Positions 1 through 11,975 of a DNA stretch of 64,000 bases are shown here, piece by piece (the stretch's first letter is position 1; each line of letters opens with the position of its first letter). The notes under the pieces are model-generated. The model saw nothing but the letters and a program-made list of their open reading frames with translations, had not been told where the DNA came from and did not search any database. The stretch is from the NCBI RefSeq assembly GCF_964204645.1, contig NC_134025.1, positions 4,841,001 through 4,905,000 on the forward strand, read 5' to 3'. The position numbers were made by a program, and so were the translations under genes. The stretch comes from Tubulanus polymorphus. Its lineage: Eukaryota; Nemertea; Palaeonemertea; Tubulaniformes; Tubulanidae.

Positions 1-892
1 GGAAAATGTTTAATTTTTTCAGCTAGATATATGATCTTTTTTTAGGAAAATGATTTTATTTTTTCAGCTCAATATATGTTGTATATGATGGCTATTATAT
101 GAATGTCCCCAAGGACGGGAACGTAGATTGAGGGGAGAGGAATATTATGATTTGGGTTCCACTTTTTTAGAAATAAATTGAATGAATAATACAACGTATT
201 ATATGATACGCTAGGACATTAGACTGGGAGAACTAGGATTATTGAAAACAAGAATAATAGAGTGTATATAGTATAGTTAATGGATTATTATTATTATTAG
301 ACTAGAATAACTCTTGAATATTGGCCTTAAGCCTGGGGGAAAGTGCTCATCAGTGTGAACACTTAAAGACTAGTTTGGATAACAATTCAAGCAAAGCAAT
401 TATTCTGACACATTGACACTAAAACCTCTCAGCCTCTTGAAACTAAAAAGTTTACATTATACGGATTCTTTTATATTCAATAAAGAAAAAACATATAACA
501 GAACGCGAGCTTTTATTTGGATTTATTTTTGGAAGTATCGGAAAGTACAATGTACTTGGTATAAGTCATTATCTACATTTGCCAGAATTGATTTGTTCAT
601 TGCACAGTTCAATTCAAACCCCCATTTTGCGACTTAAAACGGAAAACCTAGCAACAGAAACGTCATCAGAGGAGCGGATACACGTTGGCATAACCAACAT
701 TTCACTTTCTGCACGTTTTTGTTGAGGCAGTAATATGCGCACTGCTGATTCTAAATCAAAACATAGGTGCAAAATACTAAACTAATGAAAGAGGGCGATT
801 TTGATTAATAGACTACATCGACATAATTTCCAGTGAATATCGCTAAACCGTTTATCAATATGTTCGTATTTTCAATATTTTCATCAATCATC
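1..892. other. AT-rich flank, no gene seen
   Basis: I see no coding frame, RNA gene or long repeat. The first 80 bases hold two loose copies of a short motif (GGAAAATG followed by a T-rich run and CAGCT). Confidence 0.5.
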
Positions 893-3800
893 TTGTTTTA
901 GAGAAATTTAATTTTGAAATTTAAATTTTTGAATATTCGCGCAATGATGCTTCGAGTATTGAAATAACACCAATTCTTACTATAAACCAATCAATGCAAA
1001 GACATCTTATTTACATCAACTTGAAGAATAGAGTCATCTTATTGATATAATCGTTTTTTCAGGAAACCCCAGGTTTTAGTTTTAGAGAAATTTGAGTTTG
1101 AATTTTTAAATTTTGAATATCGCGCAATGATGCAATCGTGTGTCGCAATAACAGGCAATCTAACTATGAACAAATCAATGCACAGACATGCGCTTTACAT
1201 CAACTCAAAGACTACAGTTTGCTTATTAATATACTTACTTTTCAGGAACCCTCAGGTTTTAGTTTAAGAGAAATTTGATTTTGAAATTTAAATTTCTGAA
1301 TATCGTGCCATGATGCAATCGTGTATTGAAATGACGCGTTTTTTTTACTATGATCAAATCAATGCACAGACATCTGCCTTGAATCAACTTTAAGAATAGA
1401 GTTTGCTTATTAATATACTTAATTTTCAGGAACCCTCAGGTTTTAGTTTTAGAGAAATTTGATTTTGAAATTTAAATTTCTGAATATCGCGCCATGATGC
1501 AATCGTGTATTGAAATGACGCGTTTTTTTACTATGATCAAATCAATGCACAGACTTCTGCCTTGAATCAACTTAAAGAATAGAGTTTCCTTATTAATGTA
1601 CTTAATCTTCAGGAACCCTCAGGTTTTGGTTTTAGAGAAATTTAATTTTGAAATTTAAATTTCTGAATATCGTGCCATGATGCAATCGTGTATTGAAATG
1701 ACGCGTTTTTTTACTATGATCAAATCAATGCACAGACATCTACCTTAAATCAACTTAAAGAATATAGTTTCCTGAATATTATACTGGATTTTCAGAAAGC
1801 CTCAGGTTTTAGTTTAAGAGGAATTTGATTTTGAATTTTAACTTTTTAAATATCGCGCAATGATGCAATCGCGTATTGAAATGACGCGTTTTTTTTACTT
1901 TGATCAAATCAATGCACAGACATCTGCCTTAAATCAACTTAAAGAATAGAGTTTCCTTATTAATATACTTGATTTTCAGGAACCCTCAGGTTTTAGTTTT
2001 AGAGAAATTTGATTTTGAAATTTAAATTTCTGAATATCGCGCAATGATGCAATCGCGTATTGAAATGACGCGTTTTTTTTACTTTGATCAAATCAATGCA
2101 CAGACATCTGCCTTAAATCAACTTAAAGAATAGAGTTTCCTTATTAATATACTTGATTTTCAGGAACCCTCAGGTTTTAGTTTTAGAGAAATTTAATTTT
2201 GAAATTTAAATTTCTGAATATCGCGCCATGATGCAATCGTGTATTGAAATGACGCGTTTTTTTACTATGATCAAATCAATGCACAGACTTCTGCCTTGAA
2301 TCAACTTAAAGAATAGAGTTTCCTTATTAATGTACTTAATCTTCAGGAACCCTCAGGTTTTGGTTTTAGAGAAATTTAATTTTGAAATTTAAATTTCTGA
2401 ATATCGTGCCATGATGCAATCGTGTATTGAAATGACGCGTTTTTTTACTATGATCAAATCAATGCACAGACATCTACCTTAAATCAACTTAAAGAATATA
2501 GTTTCCTGAATATTATACTGGATTTTCAGAAAGCCTCAGGTTTTAGTTTAAGAGGAATTTGATTTTGAATTTTAACTTTTTAAATATCGCGCAATGATGC
2601 AATTGTGTATTGAAATGACGCGTTTTTTTACTATGATCAAATCAATGCACAGACATCTGCCTTGAATCAACTTAAAGAATAGAGTTTGCTTATTAATGTA
2701 CTTAATCTTCAGGAACCCTCAGGTTTTGGTTTTAGAGAAATTTAATTTTGAAATTTAAATTTCTGAATATCGTGCCATGATGCAATCGTGTATTGAAATG
2801 ACGCGTTTTTTTACTATGATCAAATCAATGCACAGACTTCTGCCTTGAATCAACTTAAAGAATAGAGTTTCCTTATTAATGTACTTAATCTTCAGGAACC
2901 CTCAGGTTTTGGTTTTAGAGAAATTTAATTTTGAAATTTAAATTTCTGAATATCGTGCCATGATGCAATCGTGTATTGAAATGACGCGTTTTTTTACTAT
3001 GATCAAATCAATGCACAGACATCTACCTTAAATCAACTTAAAGAATATAGTTTCCTGAATATTATACTGGATTTTCAGAAAGCCTCAGGTTTTAGTTTAA
3101 GAGGAATTTGATTTTGAATTTTAACTTTTTAAATATCGCGCAATGATGCAATCGCGTATTGAAATGACGCGTTTTTTTTACTTTGATCAAATCAATGCAC
3201 AGACATCTGCCTTAAATCAACTTAAAGAATAGAGTTTCCTTATTAATATACTTGATTTTCAGGAACCCTCAGGTTTTAGTTTTAGAGAAATTTGATTTTG
3301 AAATTTAAATTTCTGAATATCGCGCAATGATGCAATCGCGTATTGAAATGACGCGTTTTTTTTACTTTGATCAAATCAATGCACAGACATCTGCCTTAAA
3401 TCAACTTAAAGAATAGAGTTTCCTTATTAATATACTTGATTTTCAGGAACCCTCAGGTTTTAGTTTTAGAGAAATTTAATTTTGAAATTTAAATTTCTGA
3501 ATATCGCGCCATGATGCAATCGTGTATTGAAATGACGCGTTTTTTTACTATGATCAAATCAATGCACAGACTTCTGCCTTGAATCAACTTAAAGAATAGA
3601 GTTTCCTTATTAATGTACTTAATCTTCAGGAACCCTCAGGTTTTGGTTTTAGAGAAATTTAATTTTGAAATTTAAATTTCTGAATATCGTGCCATGATGC
3701 AATCGTGTATTGAAATGACGCGTTTTTTTACTATGATCAAATCAATGCACAGACATCTACCTTAAATCAACTTAAAGAATATAGTTTCCTGAATATTATA

Positions 3801-5486
3801 CTGGATTTTCAGAAAGCCTCAGGTTTTAGTTTAAGAGGAATTTGATTTTGAATTTTAACTTTTTAAATATCGCGCAATGATGCAATTGTGTATTGAAATG
3901 ACGCGTTTTTTTACTATGATCAAATCAATGCACAGACATCTGCCTTGAATCAACTTAAAGAATAGAGTTTGCTTATTAATATACTTAATTTTCAGGAACC
4001 CTCAGGTTTTAGTTTTAGAGAAATTTAATTTTGAAATTTAAATTTCTGAATATCGCGCCATGATGCAATCGTGTATTGAAATGACGCGTTTTTTTACTAT
4101 GATCAAATCAATGCACAGACATCTGCCTTAAATCAACTTAAAGAATAGAGTTTCCTTATTAATATACTTGATTTTCAGAAAGCCTCAGGTTTTAGTTTTA
4201 GAGAAATTTGATTTTGAAATTTAAATTTCTGAATATCGCGCCATGATGCAATCGTGTATTGAAATGACGCGTTTTATTACTATGATCAAATCAATGCACA
4301 GACATCTGCCTTGAATCAACTTAAAGAATAGAGTTTCCTGAATATTATACTGGATTTTCAGAAAGCCTCAGGTTTTAGTTTTAGAGAAACTTGATTTTGA
4401 ATTTTAACTTTTTAAATATCGTGCCATGATGCAATTGTGTATTGAAATGACGCGTTTTTTTACTATGATCAAATCAATGCACAGACATCTGCCTTGAATC
4501 AACTTAAAGAATAGAGTTTGCTTATTAATATACTTAATTTTCAGGAACCCTCAGGTTTTAGTTTTAGAGAAATGTAATTTTGAAATTTAAATTTCTGAAT
4601 ATCGCGCCATGATGCAATCGTGTATTGAAATGACGCGTTTTTTTACTATGATCAAATCAATGCACAGACATCTGCCTTAAATCAACTTAAAGAATAGAGT
4701 TTCCTTATTAATATACTTGATTTTCAGAAAGCCTCAGGTTTTAGTTTTAGAGAAATTTGATTTTGAAATTTAAATTTCTGAATATCGCGCCATGATGCAA
4801 TCGTGTATTGAAATGACGCGTTTTATTACTATGATCAAATCAATGCACAGACATCTGCCTTGAATCAACTTAAAGAATAGAGTTTCCTGAATATTATACT
4901 GGATTTTCAGAAAGCCTCAGGTTTTAGTTTTAGAGAAACTTGATTTTGAATTTTAACTTTTTAAATATCGTGCCATGATGCAATTGTGTATTGAAATGAC
5001 GCGTTTTTTTACTATGATCAAATCAATGCACAGACATCTGCCTTGAATCAACTTAAAGAATAGAGTTTGCTTATTAATATACTTAATTTTCAGGAACCCT
5101 CAGGTTTTAGTTTTAGAGAAATTTAATTTTGAAATTTAAATTTCTGAATATCGCGCCATGATGCAATCGTGTATTGAAATGACGCGTTTTTTATTATGAT
5201 CAAATCAATGCACAGACATCCGCTTTACATCAACTTAAAGAAAAGAGTTTCCTTAATATTATACTCGATTTTCAGAAAGCCCCAGGTTTTAGTTTGAGAG
5301 AAATTTGAGTTTGAATTTTTAAATTTTAGATATCGTGGAATGATGCAATCGTGAGTTGAAATGATACCTGAACAAATCGATGCACAGACATTTACTTTAT
5401 ATATCTACTTGAACAATCGAGCCTACTCAGTAATATACTCAGTTTTTACGAAACCTGGAGTTTTTGTTTCAGAGAAATTTGAGTAT
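893..5486. repeat. 183-bp satellite array with higher-order structure
   Basis: About 25 head-to-tail monomers of roughly 183 bp. Landmarks recur in every monomer: a CAGGAACCCTCAGGTTTTAG block (or a CAGAAAGCCTCAGG variant), AAATTTAAATTTCTGAATATCG, ATGATGCAATCG, TGAAATGACGCG, and ATCAAATCAATGCACAGAC. Monomers at both ends (893-1420 and 5230-5486) are diverged while the core is nearly identical, the usual result of unequal exchange. Diagnostic variants show higher-order units: ACTTTGATC occurs near 1897, 2081, 3180 and 3364, a 1,283-bp or seven-monomer period, and GTTTTATTAC occurs near 4271 and 4820, a three-monomer period. No open frame spans a monomer. Whether it is centromeric or a dispersed array cannot be told from here. 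Confidence 0.95.
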
Positions 5487-7126
5487 CAGTATCCGATGCT
5501 ATATACTAACGTTTACGTTAGTTATCATCGCTCCGTCATGCTAAGTTATACATTTCATGTCAACCAGTATCTACAGGCAGCTATACAGTGTGTACACACT
5601 ATATCTGAATACGAGGCTGGAATAACAGGCTCACTTCACGTAGGTTTTTTTTCTGTAGCTCCGGCATTCCAACAATTCGATTCCATCCATGCAACTGGAT
5701 GGAGTTAAGGTCAATTATGCTTGACTGGGTATACTATGCATATTTCGCTTCAGGCATCTGAAGGTACAAAATATACCTATTATAAAGCCATCAAATCAAC
5801 TTGAAAACATCTCAATACGGGTGTGCTCCACAATAAAACGAAGTTGTTTATGGACGACGATACAGTAAACACTACAAGTAGGGCGCGGATACTGTGGTGC
5901 ATAAACGGAAACCGCGGACATGGATATAAATATTGGGACGGTCGCCGCGGCGTCGCGTTTACCCCAGTCGCGTTAAAGCAATCGCATATCTACTTACACC
6001 CCGTATCAAAACCATTCTCAACAAATCCAAACTGACCATAGCCTGACCACAGCTATTGGACTCGTGACGACTGTAGCCAAAAACTATGTCAAGGTTCGCC
6101 TTCCGTCAACCTGGCTGCGGCGTCGGCCGCGGTGTGGGTGGAACTTTGCATCAGTATACATCAGTTCGATCCTGCCGCGGGCCGGGTCTCTCCACATGCT
6201 GATACAGTAAATTACGGATATCAGTCAGCACCGGGAATTTTTTACAGTTCATTATGATCCAATGAAATATCGATTGCTATGCTTTTGATACGCTCTGGAT
6301 TCTAAATTTTCTGACGCCTAGAAATTTAATTTTCATGACAGTTGATTGTCAGTTCGTAAAAAACTCATTCTCCGATAGGTTAATGGAATTGAAGGAAGTG
6401 TCGAAACGTTCTATTTCGATCGTTGCAACAGTCTGACTGGCGATCCTTAAAAGCAAGCACCACAAAAACGTCTACGCTGCGTCACTAAATCGCTTTATTC
6501 GTTCAACCAAGCTTTTGACATTTTTTATGTACAAGCCAGTAACATCGTGTGTTAGAAATACCCCAACAAAACGCATATTATATAAAAACGTAATATTCAT
6601 AACAGTTTATACTTTTAGTATTTAACCTCTTCTTACATTCCGGTACTCACTATTCATTTTCCTCGCAACCCTCATGCAGCTGAATGCAATTTGTAGAATA
6701 ATCGCTAAAAGTCTATGATTTTGTAGGTTTTATATTCTAAGTACATCGTCTATCTATATTACATAAAATCACATATTCATGTATACATCGGATGAGAATA
6801 CGGCATCAATTCCTCGGCTCTAGGTAAGGAACCTACCGATAGCGATTCACTCTATATCGCGAAAATATTTCCTCAAATTGAGCCGATGAAACTCTGGAAG
6901 TAACTGTTCTTCGAATACGACCACAGTTTGACTTATCAGTTTTGAACTTATGTACAAGAGTTTAAGAGTTGCTGAGTCGAATCGTTTAGTTCAAAGTACG
7001 GGTATAAATGCAGATGAGATATCACTTGGTGATCTGCATAAAACAAAATACAAGGCACGAAAATGTTCAGAGGCAATGTATATAAGTTTTTCAAATTCAT
7101 AGAGCGAAATTCATGAATGAGAATAA
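5487..7126. other. Intergenic, no gene seen
   Basis: Unique sequence between the satellite and the dispanin 3' end. Patches around 5875-5965 and 6105-6190 are clearly richer in G+C and CpG than the surroundings, but no frame there looks like a gene. Confidence 0.5.
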
Positions 7127-7132
7127 TTTATT
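7127..7132 (-). terminator. Poly(A) signal of the dispanin gene
   Basis: AATAAA on the minus strand about 80 bases after the stop codon of the CD225-domain gene. Confidence 0.6.
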
Positions 7133-7211
7133 TCACGCAATAAACAATAGTAATCAGTATATATAAGGATACATTAAAGAGATTTGTCGTAGAAACTGAA
7201 ATGCAAACATT

Positions 7212-8576
7212 CTAAAAGCCAATTGTCGTTTGGTATAATAACGTTATAACTAATATCATTGTCGTTAGTATACCAGCAATACTGACGTAAAACGCAAAAT
7301 TAGCCAGAACCTGGCCGGTCTTTTCATCATCTCTGTCGAATGCTTTCCACGCAAGATACGACAGAAAGACAGCAACAACTCCGACTGGAGGATTCATACA
7401 GAGCATCGTAGTAAACGATACTGCGAGGCAAATTGGATAGTTTTTATTCGTCGATCTGAATTTTCGCTTTTTCTTCGATTTAGGAGCCGATTTTTGTTGC
7501 TGCGTCGGAGGCATTGTATCTACGGCGGTTAAGTCTTCGTTGCCATTCGCTGTTTTCACGCTTGTCTGCTCCGGGAAATAAAAAGCGTTTCGGTCAAACG
7601 CATCGCGGTAATACGGCGAGTCTGGTGAACCGATGTTGTTTGTATCATCAGAGGCCTCACCAAAAGAGCGCGTGGCTTTCACGCTTTCTCTGGATGGGTA
7701 AACCTTCACCGGTGAACTACGCCCTGACGGATTATCGAAAGAATCCATCCGAATACTCAAAAGTGGAAGCCTGACGTCTTTGTCTTTCTGTCGAGCACTT
7801 ACATCGGAAAGATTATCACGACTGCGTTGGTTATTCTTACGAAGATCAGGCGAAACGAATCTGATATCACCAGATACAGAATCTGGTGGACTCTGACGTT
7901 TCGTTGGATTAAGATGTTCTTGCAAAAGAGGCGAGTCATCATTGTCCGAAGATTCAGTTTCGGTGTCCATGAAAGGGGACAATCGAGGAGGTGGAATTAT
8001 CAAAGTTTTCTCATGTTGCATTCGGGAATTCTTTTCGGGTTCCTCTTGAGGAATCGGAGATTGCGACCGAAACGGACTCGGTGGATCGGGGAACGAAGAC
8101 GAAGAATCGTGTTCCGATGGACTTATACACTCGTCGGGACCACGCGGCGCTCGAAAACCTTCCGGTAATAACAACGAATTTCGCTTCCAGCCGTCGCTAA
8201 CCATCGGATCGATGTTAACATCCGACATATTCGACGAGTCTGACAACGGTCTATTGCCTCGAACACGGCCTAGATTGTTAATGTTCTTTATACCGGAGCA
8301 GGGGGCTACTGCTCCTTCTAATGAAGAATCATCATTATCGCATCTATAGCCCTGGGAACATCTAGCACGAGAATTACCATTCGACCCACGTAGCTCATCA
8401 TTGGGAGTGACCGAGCTGATGGAAGGTAATTGCTCCATACATGTCGGGGTTATTGATATATTGTTATTTATCTGACTGCGCGCAGTGTTGCCCTTTTCTA
8501 TATCACTATCCTGATCAGATGGATAAAACTCCGAATCTTTATAAGACGGAGGGGGTGGAAGTTCATCGGAAGACAT
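7212..8576 (-). CDS. Dispanin / CD225-domain (IFITM-like) membrane protein, 454 aa
   Basis: Intronless ORF starting at an ATG in a clean context. Residues 1 to about 370 are low-complexity, rich in Ser, Pro, Asp and Arg, and likely disordered. The N-terminus carries a PPSY motif at residues 9-12, a ligand type for WW domains such as those of NEDD4 ligases; mammalian IFITM3 has a similar site. A basic stretch (KSKKKRKFR) precedes the C-terminal CD225 domain. That domain has a re-entrant or membrane segment at about 384-409 containing LCMNPPVGVVAVFLSYLAWKAF, a polar DRDDEKTGQVLANFA linker, and a transmembrane helix at about 424-449. This matches the dispanin layout (IFITM, PRRT, TMEM91, SynDIG). 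The long disordered head sets it apart from short IFITMs. The precise subfamily and function are not determined; a role in membrane trafficking or fusion is inference from the family. Confidence 0.85.
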   Translation of the reverse strand: MSSDELPPPPSYKDSEFYPSDQDSDIEKGNTARSQINNNISITPTCMEQLPSISSVTPNDELRGSNGNSRARCSQGYRCDNDDSSLEGAVAPCSGIKNINNLGRVRGNRPLSDSSNMSDVNIDPMVSDGWKRNSLLLPEGFRAPRGPDECISPSEHDSSSSFPDPPSPFRSQSPIPQEEPEKNSRMQHEKTLIIPPPRLSPFMDTETESSDNDDSPLLQEHLNPTKRQSPPDSVSGDIRFVSPDLRKNNQRSRDNLSDVSARQKDKDVRLPLLSIRMDSFDNPSGRSSPVKVYPSRESVKATRSFGEASDDTNNIGSPDSPYYRDAFDRNAFYFPEQTSVKTANGNEDLTAVDTMPPTQQQKSAPKSKKKRKFRSTNKNYPICLAVSFTTMLCMNPPVGVVAVFLSYLAWKAFDRDDEKTGQVLANFAFYVSIAGILTTMILVITLLYQTTIGF

Positions 8577-11500
8577 CGTTTCAAATATTTTTAGTTTTAG
8601 TTCACAATCAGCATAAACAATACACGTATGCGACGTTTGATACTCTTCTATATAACTGACATATCTACCCTCGGGGTATTCACTCGTCTGATTTGCTTAT
8701 GATTCAGCGGCGGGTTCGTTCACCACGCACGACATCCATTTGTGGCTTATTACCGCTTGTGTCTTGTCGGCTTTAGAGCGGGGATATTGCGTTATGCTCA
8801 TGTGATACAGCCATCAACCCTGTCGTATGCGACACGAAATGCATACCGGCTGCCACTACAGCGCTTATTCCGTCGTCACAAACAAACGACGCATATATGC
8901 GCGGAAAAACGAATGTTCAATAGCCGCGTCATATTCAGAATGTAAGCTCTCGGCGATAATTAACCGTAAAAAAATCGAATATTTTAAAGTTGTAAATCAC
9001 ATACATCAAACCGCGATGAGCTCATAATCCATCGATAGGTTTTCATAATCGGCAAATCGTTCAATAGTCGATTAGATCACATGTATGTTCAACGCATAAC
9101 GGTTTGATGACGAAATAGACCAATTCTGACACTTAATCTGTCCTTAAGCGGGTAGCAGGAGTAAAAAATCTTGGAAATGTAGATTAACAATCAGTAGTCG
9201 TTGTGAAACCGTTACTTTCCATCGTCTGGGTGGCATCTAACCATGCGCTAGCAGCTACTGCAGCAGTTTATCTACAACGACAATTTATTGTATAATTATG
9301 CATTTCAGACGTCGTTAGGTTCGTTAGGAACTTCCGGCAACGTTGATCAAGGATGAATTTACATGTATGCGTCTCTCTTATGAAAAATGAATATCAAAGA
9401 TAGATTTTCAAAGCAGTATTTACGTAGTCTATCTAGAAATTATCAATCTTGGCTACTGCACCCATCTTCAACAGAAAAAAAACTGTTACTGTGATTGAAG
9501 TTATTACGTCAGAAGATACGAAAATTCTGACAACCAAGCTTTCAATAGTTAATCGTGCGGATAAATTCGACGATAGAAAATGTCCTAAATGTCAAAGTCG
9601 TTCGCAGTAAAAGGCTGGTCTTATGTTTTGCTGTTCCGTAGTCTGGGAGATACCTTTCTGATTGGTCCTTAAATGTAGATGGACGGATAGTAAATTAAGA
9701 TATATGATCGTAGCCAATACGTTCGACATCGTATCACCAAGTGATTTATAGTTTATGGTCTAGAAAAAGTGCAACCAGTCAGATAGAGTTAGTTTTAATT
9801 TAATCTGACAGCTGTATATCATATGGGATAAAACGTATCGCTGTTTTGGAAAATACGACCTTCCAATACGCGAAATATCGAATAAAACTAATTCAATTAA
9901 GGCAGATAATAAGCGCATTTTCTATCCCGTTGAAAGTAAGGCTCGTATTATGGGAGTAATTTATTTACCTCATCTAAGGCGCACGTCAGTAAATTCCAGC
10001 CTTCCAAGCCAGGCATAGCATCATCTAATGTCGTCCTTCGGGTAACATATAACGAGACTTGTTTTTACACCGATAAAGCCCCTTCACTGTGCTCCTTGAA
10101 TGGCTTCAATCTACAATAGCAACGAGTGGAATATTGGATATTTCGACTAAAGGTACATGTGGAAGACCACCGATATTCTGTTAGCGACATAATTCGGCAT
10201 GTTATTTTCGGTACGGTTTTCATCGCCAGAAACGAGACACGCGAATCATGGTGGCATGAAATTTCTGTTATGTGTGTGTTACACATATTTCGAACTGAAA
10301 TAATGAAATTAAAGAAAAACTAGTAATGCTTCGTGTTGATAACATTCCAGAGCATCGTTGAAAGGGGTTCTATTTCATTTTACTCCAGAAAGGAGATACA
10401 TACCGTCGTTCGAAAAATGAAACAAAAATCAACAAATCTTTAAACCAGAAATATGGTAATTATTTTTGATAATGCTCAAAAGAACCAAGATTGGAGATTC
10501 TAAGAGAAAGAACGCCGTATGATCTGCGTGTAAATATTTACTTCTAATCTACTTGTATACACCACAGGCAAACAAATCTCATCAGAACTCACTTATAATT
10601 AAACGGATGAAGCATTTCAAGTGATGGTCGACGCCGTATATGTTTAATTAGACACTGATGTATGTCAACACGAGATAGTTCACTAAAACTTGCGACAGAA
10701 ATAAAAGGAATGGTTGACATGGCAACGGAAAAATGGAAATTGAGATGCGTTTATTGGCAAATAGCCTACGTATTAAATAGCCATCTTTCAGCGCGTACAA
10801 CCGGACCCAAGATCGAAAATGTCAACTTGTTAGCAGAAAAAAATAGACAATAGTTAGATTGCGCAAATCCAGAATACAGAGATGATTGGAAAGAAACTTG
10901 GAAATTTTCCTGGGACGCACGATACAGGTTTAAATGGCCTTCGATTTGGCAATATCATGCAGGGACAGACAACCGAGGGACTGGTAATCTTACTGGCAAT
11001 GCAGTAATCGTTGCGGAATTATATCAGAATTGGTGAAAAACTAAGAAGGACTACTTGTAAGTACGATTATTGCGGTTGTGTTGTCAGCACATCTCTGCTA
11101 TGTTAAAGTGATATCTGTTGTTGTATCTATTTCATTGGTTCTTAGTCAGGAGTATTAAACACAGGCAAAGTGGCACATCGATGTCCTGCGTATGTTACTT
11201 AAAGGGAAACGCTTGAGAACTTAGTGCAACAACGTCCGTACAACCATGTATTGACTGAAACTATTAAATACACTAACCGGGAAACTAGCGGTTGATTTTA
11301 CGTTTATTTTTATTCAACACAGCCAAATTAATCGCCAGCTCAATCATGCAGCATTAGACGTATACCCGGTGTCAGGATCGAGATGTGCCAGCTCCCATTA
11401 CCGACACGGAAGTCCATGTAGAGAGTATATGTTTCTGGTTTTACCTCTTGGGGATAGAGACTCTCATTGCGTCGAATAAACAGGATTAATGATATTATCT

Positions 11501-11909
11501 TCGACGTATTAATCGTGTGGACACGAACAGGCCAGGCGTGATACAAGTATATTCTCTGATAGTGTCATAACCCGACTGATTATAAGCAATATCTAAGTTT
11601 ATTCTTTTTTCGCCACACTTCATTCGTTTTAGAGTCCATGTACAGATCAAGTGATGAGCACGATTTTAGAAACTACGCGTACTTCACTTCTCGATTAACT
11701 ATCGAATATTCTTGAAGTAGAAGCGACGAAGAAGCTCTCTACAAAAATCTTATTCGTCATTCGATATTTGCTATGTCGAATCCATGTATTCGATATTATG
11801 AATCATTGATAATGTAACAATTGTTTAAGAGAGAATTTGTAGATTTCTAATACAAACGTAAACGTATTCTATATAACTTCTATAATGAGGCGACGTCAGT
11901 GGACCTGAT

Positions 11910-11975
11910 GCATTCATTGGGCTTAAAAATACAATGAATATATAATATATTTCTTGTATTTCTAAGCCCAATGAT
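11910..11975. repeat. Foldback inverted repeat
   Basis: Two arms of about 23 bases (CATTGGGCTTA...TACAA type, at 11912-11934 and 11953-11975) are nearly perfect reverse complements around an AT-only loop of about 18 bases. The arms differ by about one base. It could be a tiny MITE or a stem-loop relic. Confidence 0.7.

Noticed and set aside
893-5486. CRISPR-like array
   Set aside because: The whole 183-bp unit repeats without unique spacers, and the window is eukaryotic.
5361-5708. 115-codon plus-strand frame at the satellite edge
   Set aside because: Its first half is diverged satellite sequence; no initiation or homology support.
7514-8200. Plus-strand frames opposite the dispanin gene
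   Set aside because: Shadows of the minus-strand coding sequence with no features of their own.
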